Position numbers and translations under genes: made by a program. From Bacilli bacterium (lineage in GTDB: Bacteria > Bacillota_I > Bacilli_A > RFN20 > CAG-826), in assembly GCA_022653695.1 (NCBI GenBank), contig JALCSW010000001.1:425034-489033 (forward strand): a DNA stretch of 64,000 nucleotides. The letters are read 5' to 3'. Every line of letters begins with the position of its first letter. Within the stretch, counting starts at the first letter, position 1. The notes under the pieces were generated by a model. It made no database searches, had not been told where the DNA came from, and saw only the letters and a program-made list of their open reading frames with translations. This document shows, in pieces, positions 16,553-25,381 of this stretch.

Positions 16553-18685
16553 TCAGGCTTTTTTGTCGTCGATGCCGATGACGACTTGATCGCCTTGAAC
16601 GTCGACGAGGTACTTGTCGGTCGTGTTGATCTTGCCCTCGACGATCGCGGTGGCCACCGCCGTCTCCACACGATCCTGGATGAACCGCCGCAACGGACGG
16701 GCGCCATAGTCGGGCGAATAGGCGTTATCGAGAATCCACTGTTTGAGCGCGCTTGAGAAAGCGAAAGAATAGAACTGCTCGACGAGGCGCGCGTTGAGCT
16801 CGCCGAGCATCTTTTCGACGATTTTGTATTGCACGTCTTTCGTGAGAGGGTTGAAGTAAACGATTTCGTCGACCCGGTTGAGGAATTCGGGTTTGAAAGC
16901 GCGATGGAGCAAAGCGTCCACGCGCTCTTTGTGGCCTTCGAGGATATCCTCGCTGCCAAGGTTCGAGGTCATGATGATGATCGTGTTTTTGAAATCGACG
17001 AGGCGGCCCTGGCTGTCGGTCAAGCGGCCATCGTCCAAAATCTGAAGCAAAAGGTTAAGGACCTCCGGGTCGGCTTTCTCGACTTCGTCGAAAAGGACCA
17101 CCGAATAAGGGTTTCGCCTCACTTTCTCGGTGAGTTGGCCCCCTTCTTCGTAGCCGACGTAACCCGGGGCGGCGCCGATAAGGCGCGAGACGCTGTATTT
17201 CTCCATGTACTCGGACATGTCGATGCGGATGATGTTGTTCTCGTTGTCGAAGAGGGCTTCCGCCAACGCGCGGGCCACTTCCGTCTTGCCAACCCCGGTC
17301 GGGCCCAGGAAAAGAAACGAGCCGATCGGGCGGTTCGGGTTCTTGATCCCGGCGCGCTGCCGCAAAATGGCGTTGCTCACGAGGGTGATGGCCTGATCTT
17401 GGCCGATAACCCGCCTGCCCAGCGTGTCCTTAAGATCGAGGACTTTCTCGCGGTCGCCCTTTTCGATGCGGGCGACGGGAATCCCCGTCATCTTGGCGAC
17501 TATTTTGGCGATGGCCTCCTCGTCCACGATCTCATCGACGAGATGGTGGCCATCCTTTGATTCCTTCTCAAGTTCGCGGAGCCTCTTTTCGTAATCGGGG
17601 ATGACCTTGTACTGCAACTCGCTCGCCTGCTCGTACTCGCCATGGGAGAAAGCCACGCCCAAATCGAACTTGGCCTTCTCCAATTTGCCTTTAAGGTCCT
17701 TTGACTCGGCGATTTGGCCTTTCTCAACGTCCCATTCCTTGCTGAGTTCGTTCATCTTGCCCTTGGCCGAAGCGAGGTCTTTTTGCAAGGATGCCAAGCG
17801 TTTTTGCGAAGATTCGTCGCTCTCTTTGCTGAGAGCGACCTTCTCAATCTCCAACTGCCGGATTTTGCGGTTGATTTCATCGAGTTCGGTCGGCATCGAT
17901 TCGATTTCGACCTTGATGCCCGCGCAGGCTTCGTCCACCAAATCGATGGCTTTGTCCGGCAAAAAGCGGTTCGTTATGTAGCGATTCGAAAGGGTCGCGG
18001 CCGCGATTAAGGCGTTATCCGTTATTTTGACGCCGTGGAACGACTCGAAGCGTTCCTTTAGACCCCTCAGGATCGAAATCGTGTCCTCCACGGACGGCTC
18101 CCCGATAAGAACGGGCTGAAAACGGCGCTCCAGCGCGCGGTCCTTTTCGATATACTCGCGGTACTCATTCAAGGTGGTGGCGCCGATGCAGTCGATCTCG
18201 CCGCGGGCGAGCAACGGTTTCAGCATGTTGCTTGCGTCGAGGGCCCCGTCGGCCCGGCCGGCCCCCACGATCAGGTGAATCTCATCGATGAAAAGGATGA
18301 TGCCGCCGTTCGAGGCTTTGATCTTGTTGAGCACGGCTTTGAGACGCTCCTCAAATTCCCCTCGGTATTTGGCCCCCGCCACAAGCGCGCCCATATCAAG
18401 CTCATAGATTTCCTTGTCCTTAAGGGTGTTAGGCACATCGTTTTTCACGATCCGCTCCGCAAGCCCTTCGATTATGGCCGTCTTGCCGACGCCAGGCTCG
18501 CCGATCAGAATGACGTTGTTTTTGGTTTTGCGCGCCAAAATCTGAACGACTTTGCGGATCTCTTCGTCCCTTCCGATGACCGGATCGACCTTGCCGGCCT
18601 TCACCAAATCGTTTATGTTGCGTCCGAACTTGTCGAGGACGTTCTCGTCTTTTGAATAATCTTCCATCCCATCGGGTCCCATCAT
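16553..18685 (-). CDS. clpB: ClpB-type disaggregase lacking the N-terminal domain
   Basis: ATP-driven hexameric chaperone that extracts proteins from aggregates, usually with DnaK. Walker A of AAA1 is GEPGVGKTA at residue 62 and of AAA2 GPTGVGKTE at 461. A coiled-coil middle domain (about 280-410, [16 protein letters not shown]...) between them identifies ClpB rather than ClpC or ClpA. The usual N-domain of about 150 residues is absent and the protein begins at [27 protein letters not shown]. The total is 710 residues against about 860. Some bacteria make a short ClpB by internal initiation; here the gene itself is short. The ATG at 18685 has AAGGAGG 8 nt upstream. A CIRCE operator indicates HrcA heat-shock control. 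Confidence 0.93.
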   Translation of the reverse strand: MMGPDGMEDYSKDENVLDKFGRNINDLVKAGKVDPVIGRDEEIRKVVQILARKTKNNVILIGEPGVGKTAIIEGLAERIVKNDVPNTLKDKEIYELDMGALVAGAKYRGEFEERLKAVLNKIKASNGGIILFIDEIHLIVGAGRADGALDASNMLKPLLARGEIDCIGATTLNEYREYIEKDRALERRFQPVLIGEPSVEDTISILRGLKERFESFHGVKITDNALIAAATLSNRYITNRFLPDKAIDLVDEACAGIKVEIESMPTELDEINRKIRQLEIEKVALSKESDESSQKRLASLQKDLASAKGKMNELSKEWDVEKGQIAESKDLKGKLEKAKFDLGVAFSHGEYEQASELQYKVIPDYEKRLRELEKESKDGHHLVDEIVDEEAIAKIVAKMTGIPVARIEKGDREKVLDLKDTLGRRVIGQDQAITLVSNAILRQRAGIKNPNRPIGSFLFLGPTGVGKTEVARALAEALFDNENNIIRIDMSEYMEKYSVSRLIGAAPGYVGYEEGGQLTEKVRRNPYSVVLFDEVEKADPEVLNLLLQILDDGRLTDSQGRLVDFKNTIIIMTSNLGSEDILEGHKERVDALLHRAFKPEFLNRVDEIVYFNPLTKDVQYKIVEKMLGELNARLVEQFYSFAFSSALKQWILDNAYSPDYGARPLRRFIQDRVETAVATAIVEGKINTTDKYLVDVQGDQVVIGIDDKKA

Positions 18686-18721
18686 GGCGAAATCCTCCTT
18701 GAAAACAATATCGACAAAGCC

Positions 18722-18750
18722 ATTATAGCCCAGTTTTTAGCACTCGCAAG
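18722..18750 (-). promoter_or_regulatory. clpB promoter
   Basis: On the minus strand TTGCGA overlaps the CIRCE element and is followed after 16 bp by TATAAT (18722-18727). HrcA bound to CIRCE would cover the -35 box. Confidence 0.7.
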
Positions 18751-18763
18751 CAAAGAGTGCTAA
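18737..18763. promoter_or_regulatory. CIRCE operator (HrcA site)
   Basis: TTAGCACTC, nine bases, GAGTGCTAA: a perfect match to the CIRCE consensus. It lies on the clpB promoter and shows that the genome should encode HrcA. Confidence 0.95.
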
Positions 18764-18865
18764 TAAGTTTCGAATAAGACGACACTGTCGATAATACAGA
18801 GTTTTACCATCTTGAAATAAGCCTCGTTTTGCAACGAAAAACTTTGCAGATTAGGGTTAAACAGC

Positions 18866-18896
18866 CAAAAAATGGATTCGCCAAAGGCGATGAATC
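18866..18896 (-). terminator. Terminator of the hypB-hypA operon
   Basis: On the minus strand GATTC-AT-CGCC, loop TTT, GGCG-AATC, then CATTTTTTGG. It starts 16 bases after the hypA stop codon. Confidence 0.7.
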
Positions 18897-18911
18897 TTTT
18901 GGAAGGGCGGC

Positions 18912-19259
18912 TCATCGCTCGGCTTCGATTTGGGTGATTTCGATCCCCATCCCCGTAACCGGAACGAAATCGTTGACGGCTTGGCAATGAGGGCAAACGC
19001 GATCGTTCCTTTTCACGGAAAAAAGCATTCCGCATCGATTGCATTTCCCCTTGCAAGGAACGATTCTGATCTTGAGTTTGGCCTTTGCGAAAGGGGTGTC
19101 GATCGTCGCGGCCGACCAGCAATCGAGCATGTAACGCGGCACGACCATGGAGGCCTCGCCCAAAGAAAGGGTCACGGATTTCAGTTTGGTGACGCCTTTA
19201 TCCGAGCAGATTCGCTTCAAGGAATCGATCAGCTCGAAGGCGATGCCCATCTCATGCAT
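18912..19259 (-). CDS. hypA: HypA, nickel metallochaperone
   Basis: HypA delivers nickel to NiFe-hydrogenase (in some bacteria also urease) together with HypB. The 115-residue length is standard. The N-terminus MHEMGIA carries the nickel-binding MHE motif, and two Cys pairs (CNRCGMLF and CPHC) form the structural zinc site. The ATG overlaps the stop of the upstream flavoprotein (TGATG), so the two are translationally coupled. No hydrogenase structural gene is in the window. Confidence 0.93.
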   Translation of the reverse strand: MHEMGIAFELIDSLKRICSDKGVTKLKSVTLSLGEASMVVPRYMLDCWSAATIDTPFAKAKLKIRIVPCKGKCNRCGMLFSVKRNDRVCPHCQAVNDFVPVTGMGIEITQIEAER

Positions 19260-22111
19260 CAGCGAATCGACTCTTTTCGCTTCCTTGCAGCCTCGACGGC
19301 CTCGTCTTTGGCGACTTTCTTCGGCTTGCCTTTCCCCGTGAAAAGTATTTTCACGTTGCGGGCCAAAATATGGGGAACGCTCGAAGGGGCGATTTTCTCA
19401 TAGACGACGCCCGGCTCATTGAATCGCCTTTCAAGATGGATGGCGTCGAACTTGCAACGGGTCGTGCACAGACCGCAGCCGACGCACATCGTCTCGTCGA
19501 CGAACGTGCGGCCGCATTTGAGGCAACGGGCGCACTCGGCTTTGAGTTGCTTTTCGGTGAAGACGGAACGATCGTCGCGCATCTTGTCGGCGACCTTTAT
19601 TTTGGCCGGTTCCTGACGCGGCGCGTTGTCCCAGCCCTGAACGTCGATGTTATCCTTGTCGAGCTCATATTTGGCAAGATAGGGGTTTTGCGCGCGGCCG
19701 ATAATGAGGCTTTGGCCTTCATGGGCGTGGCGATGCATCGATTCGGCGCCTTCGCGACCCGTGGCGATCGCGTCGATCGCGAAACGGGCTCCATGATAAC
19801 AATCGCCGCCAACGAAAACGTCCGGATCGTCGGTTTGGTATGTCAGCGGATCGGCTTGCAAACGACCATGACTGACGACGCACTTGGTGCCAGCAAGGAG
19901 TTGGCCCCACTCGAAGGACTGACCGATCGCGGCGAGGAAGAAGTCGCACGGAACCGCGATTGTGCTTTTCTCGTCATAGGTCGGGTTGAATCTATGGTCG
20001 GCGTCGAAAACGGAAACGCACTTTTTCAGCACCGCCTCCTTAAGATGGCCTTTTTCGTCTTTGCGGAACTCTTTGACGCCCCACATATTGTTGATCTTGA
20101 CGCCTTCTTCCTCAGCCTCGGCGATCTCGTCTTTGGCGGCCGGCATGGCGTCGCGGCTTTCAAGGCAATAAATCTCGACCGTCTTGGCGCCGCTTCGGAC
20201 GGCGGTCCTGGCGACGTCGATCGCGACGTTGCCCGAACCCATGACGATGACTTTGCCATGAAGTCTCTCGCCTTTTCCAAGGTTGACGGAACGGAGGAAG
20301 TCGATGCCGGAGACAATGCCTTTCGCATCCTCGCCTTCGACTCCGAGTTTGCGGCCGCCTTGGGCGCCGATCGCGACGTAAATCGCCACGAAACCGTCTT
20401 TCTTAAGACCGGGGATCGTGACATCCTTGCCGACTTCCACGCCGGTCTTGAACTCGACCCCCATATCCTTGATGACGTCGATTTCGGCATTCACGACATC
20501 CTTTTCGAGACGGAAGGAAGGAATGCCAAGCGTCAGCATGCCGCCGAGTTTCCTCTCTTTCTCGAACACCGTCACCGAATAGCCTTTCGCGGCCAGATAA
20601 TAGGCGCAGCTCAAACCGGCCGGGCCGGCGCCGATGACGGCCATTTTGATGTCATGGAACTCAGGGTGCTCGACGCGCGGAAGGACCCGGGTCTTCGGAT
20701 CGAGGTCGAGCTGAGCGACGAATTTCTTGATTTCGTCGATGGAGACGGCCTCGTCGATCGCGCCCCGGGTGCAGGCGTCCTCGCAGGCTTTGTTGCAAAC
20801 GCGCCCGCAGACGGCCGGGAAGGGGTTCTTCTTTTTGATGAGCTCAAGCGCTTCGGCGTAACGCCCCTCCTTGGCGAGCTCGATGTAGCCCTCGATCGAA
20901 ATGTGGGCCGGGCAGGCGAGTTTGCAAGGGGCGGTGCCCGTCTCGCGCATGACGTACTCGCGGTCGTAACGGTAATAGGGATTCCACTTGTCGGCGCCCC
21001 ATTTGTAGTCATAGGCCCTTTGCGGCTCGGCGATGGGGATCGGCCTCTTGTTCTCGAGGCGCTCGCCCATCCGAAGGGCGTTCATCGGGCAAACTTCGAC
21101 GCATTCCCCGCAAGCGACGCATTTATCGGGATCGACGATGGAGCAATAGTTGCTCCTCACGAGGGTGTTCGTATGGAAATACTCACCGGTGCGAAGCGAA
21201 AAGCAGGAGCAACCGCAGCAGTTGCAGATGGCATGCGTTTTGGCCTCCCCGTCGATGTTGGGGTATTCGTGCATCAGGCCGTTGTCCTCGGCCTTTTTGA
21301 TAATGGCGTAGCATTCTTCTTTGCTGATGCGGCGGCCGCGGCCGGTCTTGATGAAATCGCGGGCGGCCTCGTTGAACTGGAGGCACATGTCTTTCTCGAG
21401 GTGGCCGCATCCTTCGCCCTGAAGGCGCCTGGTGACGCGGCACGAGCAGTTGGAGACGCAGATGTCGGTCGCGGACTCAACGTAGTGGCTCACTTCCTCG
21501 CCGACGGTGTGTTTGGGATTGTCCTTGATCGCGGATTCGACCGGAATGACGCGCATGACGCCGTGGCCGACCGGAAGGTTCCCCGTCAAAGGGATGATGC
21601 GCCGGATCGTGTATTCGCTGAACGATTCGGCGATTATCGGGTATTTCTCAACGAGTTCGACGTTCCCGACCATGGCTTCGAGGATGCCGGGGACGAAAAT
21701 GGTGTACCAGAAGCCTTTCTGGGGTTTGCCATCGGGACCTGGCTCGACTTCGGGATCGGTGGGATCCTCGGTGAGTAGCCCAAGAAGAGCGGCGTGCTCC
21801 AGAATCGGGAGCAGTTTCTCGGGGCTCATCCCGTTCTTTTTGCAGAGAGTGGGAAGGCTGTAGTGCTTTCTCAGTTTCATCGTGAGGGCGACTTTGGCTT
21901 CCTCGTCGCTCACGCAGCAGGCTAAAGCGTTGTACTCCGGATCGCCCGGACGCACGACGACGCCCGGCAGATCCTGGATGTGGTTGCATAGCCTAGTGAT
22001 GATCTTCCGTTCCTTGGTCCCGGGAGCCATGCCGACGTTCTTGGCTTTGCCGTTTTTGTAGCGTTCCTCGGCATGCTTCTGATCGCTCTGCAACTTGACC
22101 TCGTCTGCCAT
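19259..22111 (-). CDS. Iron-sulfur flavoprotein, GltD-like NAD(P)H oxidoreductase with Fe-S domains
   Basis: A 950-residue multidomain protein. The N-terminal 210 residues are not recognised. Cys-rich clusters follow at about 220-300 (CVSNCSCRVTRR and CNCCGCSCF), then a 4Fe-4S motif CVACGECVEVCP (about 335). The GltD-type Fe-S domain (CKLACPAHISIEGYI... VCGRVCNKACEDAC) lies near 395-460. An FAD/NAD(P) pyridine-nucleotide oxidoreductase core follows from about 490 (VIGAGPAGLSCAYYLA). A C-terminal Cys-rich ferredoxin-like end (CVGCGLCTTRC) completes it. This build moves electrons between NAD(P)H and ferredoxin-like centres. It sits between hypB and hypA in one operon, suggesting it serves a nickel or hydrogen enzyme. 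The true partner is unknown. Confidence 0.85.
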   Translation of the reverse strand: MADEVKLQSDQKHAEERYKNGKAKNVGMAPGTKERKIITRLCNHIQDLPGVVVRPGDPEYNALACCVSDEEAKVALTMKLRKHYSLPTLCKKNGMSPEKLLPILEHAALLGLLTEDPTDPEVEPGPDGKPQKGFWYTIFVPGILEAMVGNVELVEKYPIIAESFSEYTIRRIIPLTGNLPVGHGVMRVIPVESAIKDNPKHTVGEEVSHYVESATDICVSNCSCRVTRRLQGEGCGHLEKDMCLQFNEAARDFIKTGRGRRISKEECYAIIKKAEDNGLMHEYPNIDGEAKTHAICNCCGCSCFSLRTGEYFHTNTLVRSNYCSIVDPDKCVACGECVEVCPMNALRMGERLENKRPIPIAEPQRAYDYKWGADKWNPYYRYDREYVMRETGTAPCKLACPAHISIEGYIELAKEGRYAEALELIKKKNPFPAVCGRVCNKACEDACTRGAIDEAVSIDEIKKFVAQLDLDPKTRVLPRVEHPEFHDIKMAVIGAGPAGLSCAYYLAAKGYSVTVFEKERKLGGMLTLGIPSFRLEKDVVNAEIDVIKDMGVEFKTGVEVGKDVTIPGLKKDGFVAIYVAIGAQGGRKLGVEGEDAKGIVSGIDFLRSVNLGKGERLHGKVIVMGSGNVAIDVARTAVRSGAKTVEIYCLESRDAMPAAKDEIAEAEEEGVKINNMWGVKEFRKDEKGHLKEAVLKKCVSVFDADHRFNPTYDEKSTIAVPCDFFLAAIGQSFEWGQLLAGTKCVVSHGRLQADPLTYQTDDPDVFVGGDCYHGARFAIDAIATGREGAESMHRHAHEGQSLIIGRAQNPYLAKYELDKDNIDVQGWDNAPRQEPAKIKVADKMRDDRSVFTEKQLKAECARCLKCGRTFVDETMCVGCGLCTTRCKFDAIHLERRFNEPGVVYEKIAPSSVPHILARNVKILFTGKGKPKKVAKDEAVEAARKRKESIR

Positions 22112-22146
22112 AATGGTTGTCTCCTTGGGATTCCCTTTTTATGTCG

Positions 22147-22821
22147 TTAGGCCTTTTGGTAGGCCCGAACTTCCTTTTCGATATGGGCGGCGAGTTCGTC
22201 CATGCCCATGCCGGTTTTGGCGCTGATGGGGAAGAAAACGGCCTTCTTGTTGAGCTTCAGGATCCTCTCCTCGGCCTTCTTGAGGTCGAAGTCGAAGAAG
22301 GAGACGGCATCCATCTTCGAGAAGACGAAGAGGGTGCTCACGGTGAACATGAGGGGGTATTTGAGCGGTTTGTCGTCGCCCTCCGGGATCGAGAGGATCG
22401 TCATGTTGAGGGTAGCCCCGGTGTCGAATTCGGCGGGGCAAACGAGATTGCCGATATTCTCGAGGATCACGAGGTCAAGCCCATCGACCCCGAAACTTTC
22501 GACGCCCTCCTCGGTCATTTTGGCGTCGAGGTGGCATTCGCCCGAAGTGTGGAGCTGAATCGTCTTGACGCCGGTCTTGGTCTCAATCGTCTTGGCGTCC
22601 ACGACCGCGTCCATGTCCGCTTCCATGACCCCGATGCGAAGTTTGCCCTTGAGCCGGTTGATAAGCGAGACGAGCATCGTCGTCTTCCCGCTTCCGGGGC
22701 TTGACATCAAGTTAATCAAAAAGACTTTTTTGGCCTTCAGTTTCCGCCGCAGTTCATCGGCCCGCGCATCGTTGTTCGCGAAAACCGACTGCTTGACCTT
22801 AATCACGCGCACATCATCCAT
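22147..22821 (-). CDS. hypB: HypB, GTPase for nickel insertion
   Basis: SIMIBI-class GTPase that works with HypA to load nickel. The P-loop SSPGSGKTT is near residue 41. The HypB-specific stretches MEADMDAVVDA and SGECHLDAKM follow, with VICP-like LVCPAEFDTG and FSKMD (guanine specificity). A length of 224 is normal. There is no N-terminal His-rich nickel store. The ATG at 22821 has AGGAG 8 nt upstream. First gene of the hypB-flavoprotein-hypA operon; TACAAT lies about 30 nt upstream as a possible -10 box. Confidence 0.94.
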   Translation of the reverse strand: MDDVRVIKVKQSVFANNDARADELRRKLKAKKVFLINLMSSPGSGKTTMLVSLINRLKGKLRIGVMEADMDAVVDAKTIETKTGVKTIQLHTSGECHLDAKMTEEGVESFGVDGLDLVILENIGNLVCPAEFDTGATLNMTILSIPEGDDKPLKYPLMFTVSTLFVFSKMDAVSFFDFDLKKAEERILKLNKKAVFFPISAKTGMGMDELAAHIEKEVRAYQKA

Positions 22822-23020
22822 ATGAATAATCTCCTACTTAATAATTGTAACCAAGAAAAGGAGGAAATGAGATAGATGTTGTCGGCCCAAAACCGACTGA
22901 AACGAATTGCCTAGCGCACATCGAGCGATTTGCGAAAAAGAAAAAAACGCCGCGGAAGCAAAACCCCCAATTGCCTGAACTATCGCAAATTCAGCGAGGC
23001 GGCATCGATCGCGATCGCCC
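22822..23020. other. Divergent intergenic region between hypB and the TetR gene
   Basis: Holds the hypB leader and promoter region on the minus strand. A short element at 22881-22902 (GTCGGCC...ACCGACTGAAA) also occurs near 30429. I see no gene. Confidence 0.4.
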
Positions 23021-23021
23021 C

Positions 23022-23079
23022 TTGTGAAAGCCCTTTCAGTGTCCTAGTATAATAATATATATGTCGGGCGGTCGCCCGA
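23022..23079 (+). promoter_or_regulatory. Promoter and 18-bp palindrome before the TetR gene
   Basis: TTGTGA (23022-23027) lies 17 bp before TAGTAT and overlaps a better -10, TATAAT (23048-23053). Downstream, GTCGGGCGGTCGCCCGAC (23062-23079) is an 8-bp inverted repeat with two central bases. It is a likely operator for the TetR protein itself, or a leader hairpin. Confidence 0.5.
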
Positions 23080-23099
23080 CTGAATGCGGGAGGCCCGTT

Positions 23100-23675
23100 A
23101 TGGCTAAGCGAAGGAACGATGTGGACCGCGGCAAATTCATCGCCACGGCGGAGCGGCTTATCCTCGACAAGGGGGCCAACGACTTTTCGCTGGCCGACCT
23201 CGCCAAGACGATGGGCATCTCCAAAGGCACCCTCTACTACCACTACCCCACCAAGGATGAGCTCATCCTCGACATCATGGAGGAGCACATGAGCCAACTC
23301 TCAAAGGATTACGTTGATTGGTTCGCGCGCCATAAGGACGACCAGATCAGCGAGGAACGTTTTCTCGACGTCATCTTCTACAAGGGCGTCAAACTGTTCA
23401 ACCGCTCCAAGATGCAGATATACATCGTGAACGAATGCATGCGAGGGAACGAGTCCCTCCGCGACCGTTACGTCGAATTGTGGGAGAGTTGGGAAAGGAA
23501 AATCCTCGAAGGCATCGCGAAAGTGTTCCCTGAGGCCAAGGACAAGGAGGGGTTCGCCTACACCCTCATGCTCCTCATCAACGGCATGGTCATGGAGGAC
23601 GCGCTTAACCACGACGACGAAGAAATGGCCGAGCGGATGAAGGCCATCGTCCTCGAAAAAGGAGCGAAAGCATGA
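23100..23675 (+). CDS. TetR-family regulator
   Basis: Residues 10-60 form the TetR_N helix-turn-helix (LADLAKTMGISKGTLYYHYPTKDELI). The remainder is an all-helical ligand/dimer domain. The ATG at 23100 is preferred over an in-frame ATG at 23061 because GGGAGG lies 7 nt upstream and the earlier start overlaps the palindrome. The length is 191 residues. The stop overlaps the next start (ATGA), so it is the first gene of the flavoprotein operon and probably its autoregulated repressor. Confidence 0.9.
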   Translation: MAKRRNDVDRGKFIATAERLILDKGANDFSLADLAKTMGISKGTLYYHYPTKDELILDIMEEHMSQLSKDYVDWFARHKDDQISEERFLDVIFYKGVKLFNRSKMQIYIVNECMRGNESLRDRYVELWESWERKILEGIAKVFPEAKDKEGFAYTLMLLINGMVMEDALNHDDEEMAERMKAIVLEKGAKA

Positions 23676-25381
23676 ATAAGCTAGCCAAATTCCAAAAACG
23701 CCTCGCCAAAAAATACCCATCTTTTAAGGCGGAGGCCAAAGACGACTGCCTCGTCCTCACAGGCGAGACGGACGAATACCTGGATAAGGTCCGCGCGGGT
23801 CAGATGGCCGCCAAGACCCACTATTTCTACGGGGTTATCAACGACATCAAACTGAAGGGTTATAAGGAAAAGCCGATCAAGGCCCCATCGATCAGGGACA
23901 AAAGCCTCGATGGCCGGAAGGTCGACGTCCTCGTCGTCGGGGGCGGGGTCGTGGGGTGCGCGATCCTCCGCGAACTGTCCAAATACGATTGCAGCGCCCT
24001 CCTCGTCGAAAAGGAAGAGGATCTTGCGATGGGGGCCAGCTCCCGCAACGACGGTTGCGTCCACGTCGGCATCGACCTTCATAAAGGAAGCAAAAAACTG
24101 AAATATCTCATCAGGGCGCGCGCCTTTTACGAGCAAATGTGCAAGGATCTCGACGTCCCATATCGTCAGGATGGCCAATCGGTCGGTTTCACCAACGCCT
24201 GGCTTCGCCTGCCCGTCGGGATTTTCATGCGCCACCAAGCCAAGGCCAACCGCGTTCCGGGCGGGGCGATCGTCATGGGACGCAAGAAGTTCATGAAAAT
24301 CGAACCGCACCTCGCCGACGAGGTCAAGTTCGGGGTATATCTCCCGGGCGGGGCCTGCACCTCGCCCTACGAGCTTACGGTCGCTTTGGGCGAATCGGCC
24401 GTCAAAAACGGAGCCAAGGTTTCCCTAAGCACCATCGTCGAAGGCATGAAAGTCGAAAACCATAAGGTCGTCTCCGTCGCGACGAACCGGGGAACGATCT
24501 TCCCAAGGGTGGTGGTCAACGCCGCCGGAACCTATAGCGACGTCGTCGCCGGCATGATGGGCGACCGCTTCTTCTCGATCCACCCCCGCAAAGGGACGGA
24601 TTCGATCCTCGACAAGGCCGCGGAGCCCCATTTGAGCAAAACCTCAACCACCGTCTATCCTAAGCTTGGCGAATACGCGAAAACCCATAGCAAGGGCGGG
24701 GCCGTGATGCCGACCGCCGAAAGGAACGCCCTCGTGGGCCCGGATGCCGTCGAGGTTCCCGATCGCGAGGACTATTCGACCGCAAAGGAAAGCGTCAACG
24801 CCGTCTTCGCCAAGCAGCAACACATCATTAAGGGCTTGTCGCAACGCGATATCATCACTTATTTCTCGGGCGTCCGCGCCGCGACCTACGAAGAGGATTT
24901 CGTCGTCCAGAAAGGCAAATGGACCTCTAACGCCATCGAGGCGGCCGGCATCCAGTCCCCGGGCCTCACCGCGGCCCCCGCCATCGCCCAGGACGTCGCC
25001 AAGTGGGCGGGCGAAATGCTCGGCCTCGCCAAAAAGAAAAGCTGGGACCCGATCAGGAAAGGGCCGATCCGCACCCGCGAACTAAGCGATGAGGAACGCG
25101 GCGAACTGATCAAAAAGAACCCGGCGTACGGTCATATCGTCTGCCGCTGCGAGGAGATATCGGAGGGCGAAATCGTCGATGCCATCCATTCGCTCATCCC
25201 GCCCACCACGGTCGATGGGGTGAAACGGAGGGCAAGGGCCGGAATGGGCCGTTGCCAGGGCGGCTTCTGCCAGCCGCTCGTGGTATCCATCATGGCTCGC
25301 GAGGAAAAGCGCGACCCCCTTTCCATCGCGAAAAAAGGCGAAGGCAAACTATTTTTCCGCCACACGAAGGAGGATCGGTAA
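23672..25381 (+). CDS. GlpA-like FAD-dependent dehydrogenase with C-terminal BFD-type Fe-S domain
   Basis: A DAO-family flavoprotein of 569 residues related to the anaerobic glycerol-3-phosphate dehydrogenase GlpA and to L-2-hydroxyglutarate oxidase. The Rossmann FAD motif VLVVGGGVVGCAILREL is near residue 86; ASSRNDGCVHVGIDL follows. About 490-540 is a BFD-like [2Fe-2S] domain (CRCEEIS... GMGRCQGGFC), as in GlpA. An N-terminal 75 residues of unknown role precede the FAD domain. The likely reaction is oxidation of glycerol-3-phosphate or a related hydroxy compound, passing electrons to the next gene product. Confidence 0.85.
   Translation: MNKLAKFQKRLAKKYPSFKAEAKDDCLVLTGETDEYLDKVRAGQMAAKTHYFYGVINDIKLKGYKEKPIKAPSIRDKSLDGRKVDVLVVGGGVVGCAILRELSKYDCSALLVEKEEDLAMGASSRNDGCVHVGIDLHKGSKKLKYLIRARAFYEQMCKDLDVPYRQDGQSVGFTNAWLRLPVGIFMRHQAKANRVPGGAIVMGRKKFMKIEPHLADEVKFGVYLPGGACTSPYELTVALGESAVKNGAKVSLSTIVEGMKVENHKVVSVATNRGTIFPRVVVNAAGTYSDVVAGMMGDRFFSIHPRKGTDSILDKAAEPHLSKTSTTVYPKLGEYAKTHSKGGAVMPTAERNALVGPDAVEVPDREDYSTAKESVNAVFAKQQHIIKGLSQRDIITYFSGVRAATYEEDFVVQKGKWTSNAIEAAGIQSPGLTAAPAIAQDVAKWAGEMLGLAKKKSWDPIRKGPIRTRELSDEERGELIKKNPAYGHIVCRCEEISEGEIVDAIHSLIPPTTVDGVKRRARAGMGRCQGGFCQPLVVSIMAREEKRDPLSIAKKGEGKLFFRHTKEDR

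Noticed and set aside
19370-21778. An 802-codon open frame on the plus strand opposite the Fe-S flavoprotein
   Set aside because: It is a shadow of codon bias in the real minus-strand gene; no domain is visible.
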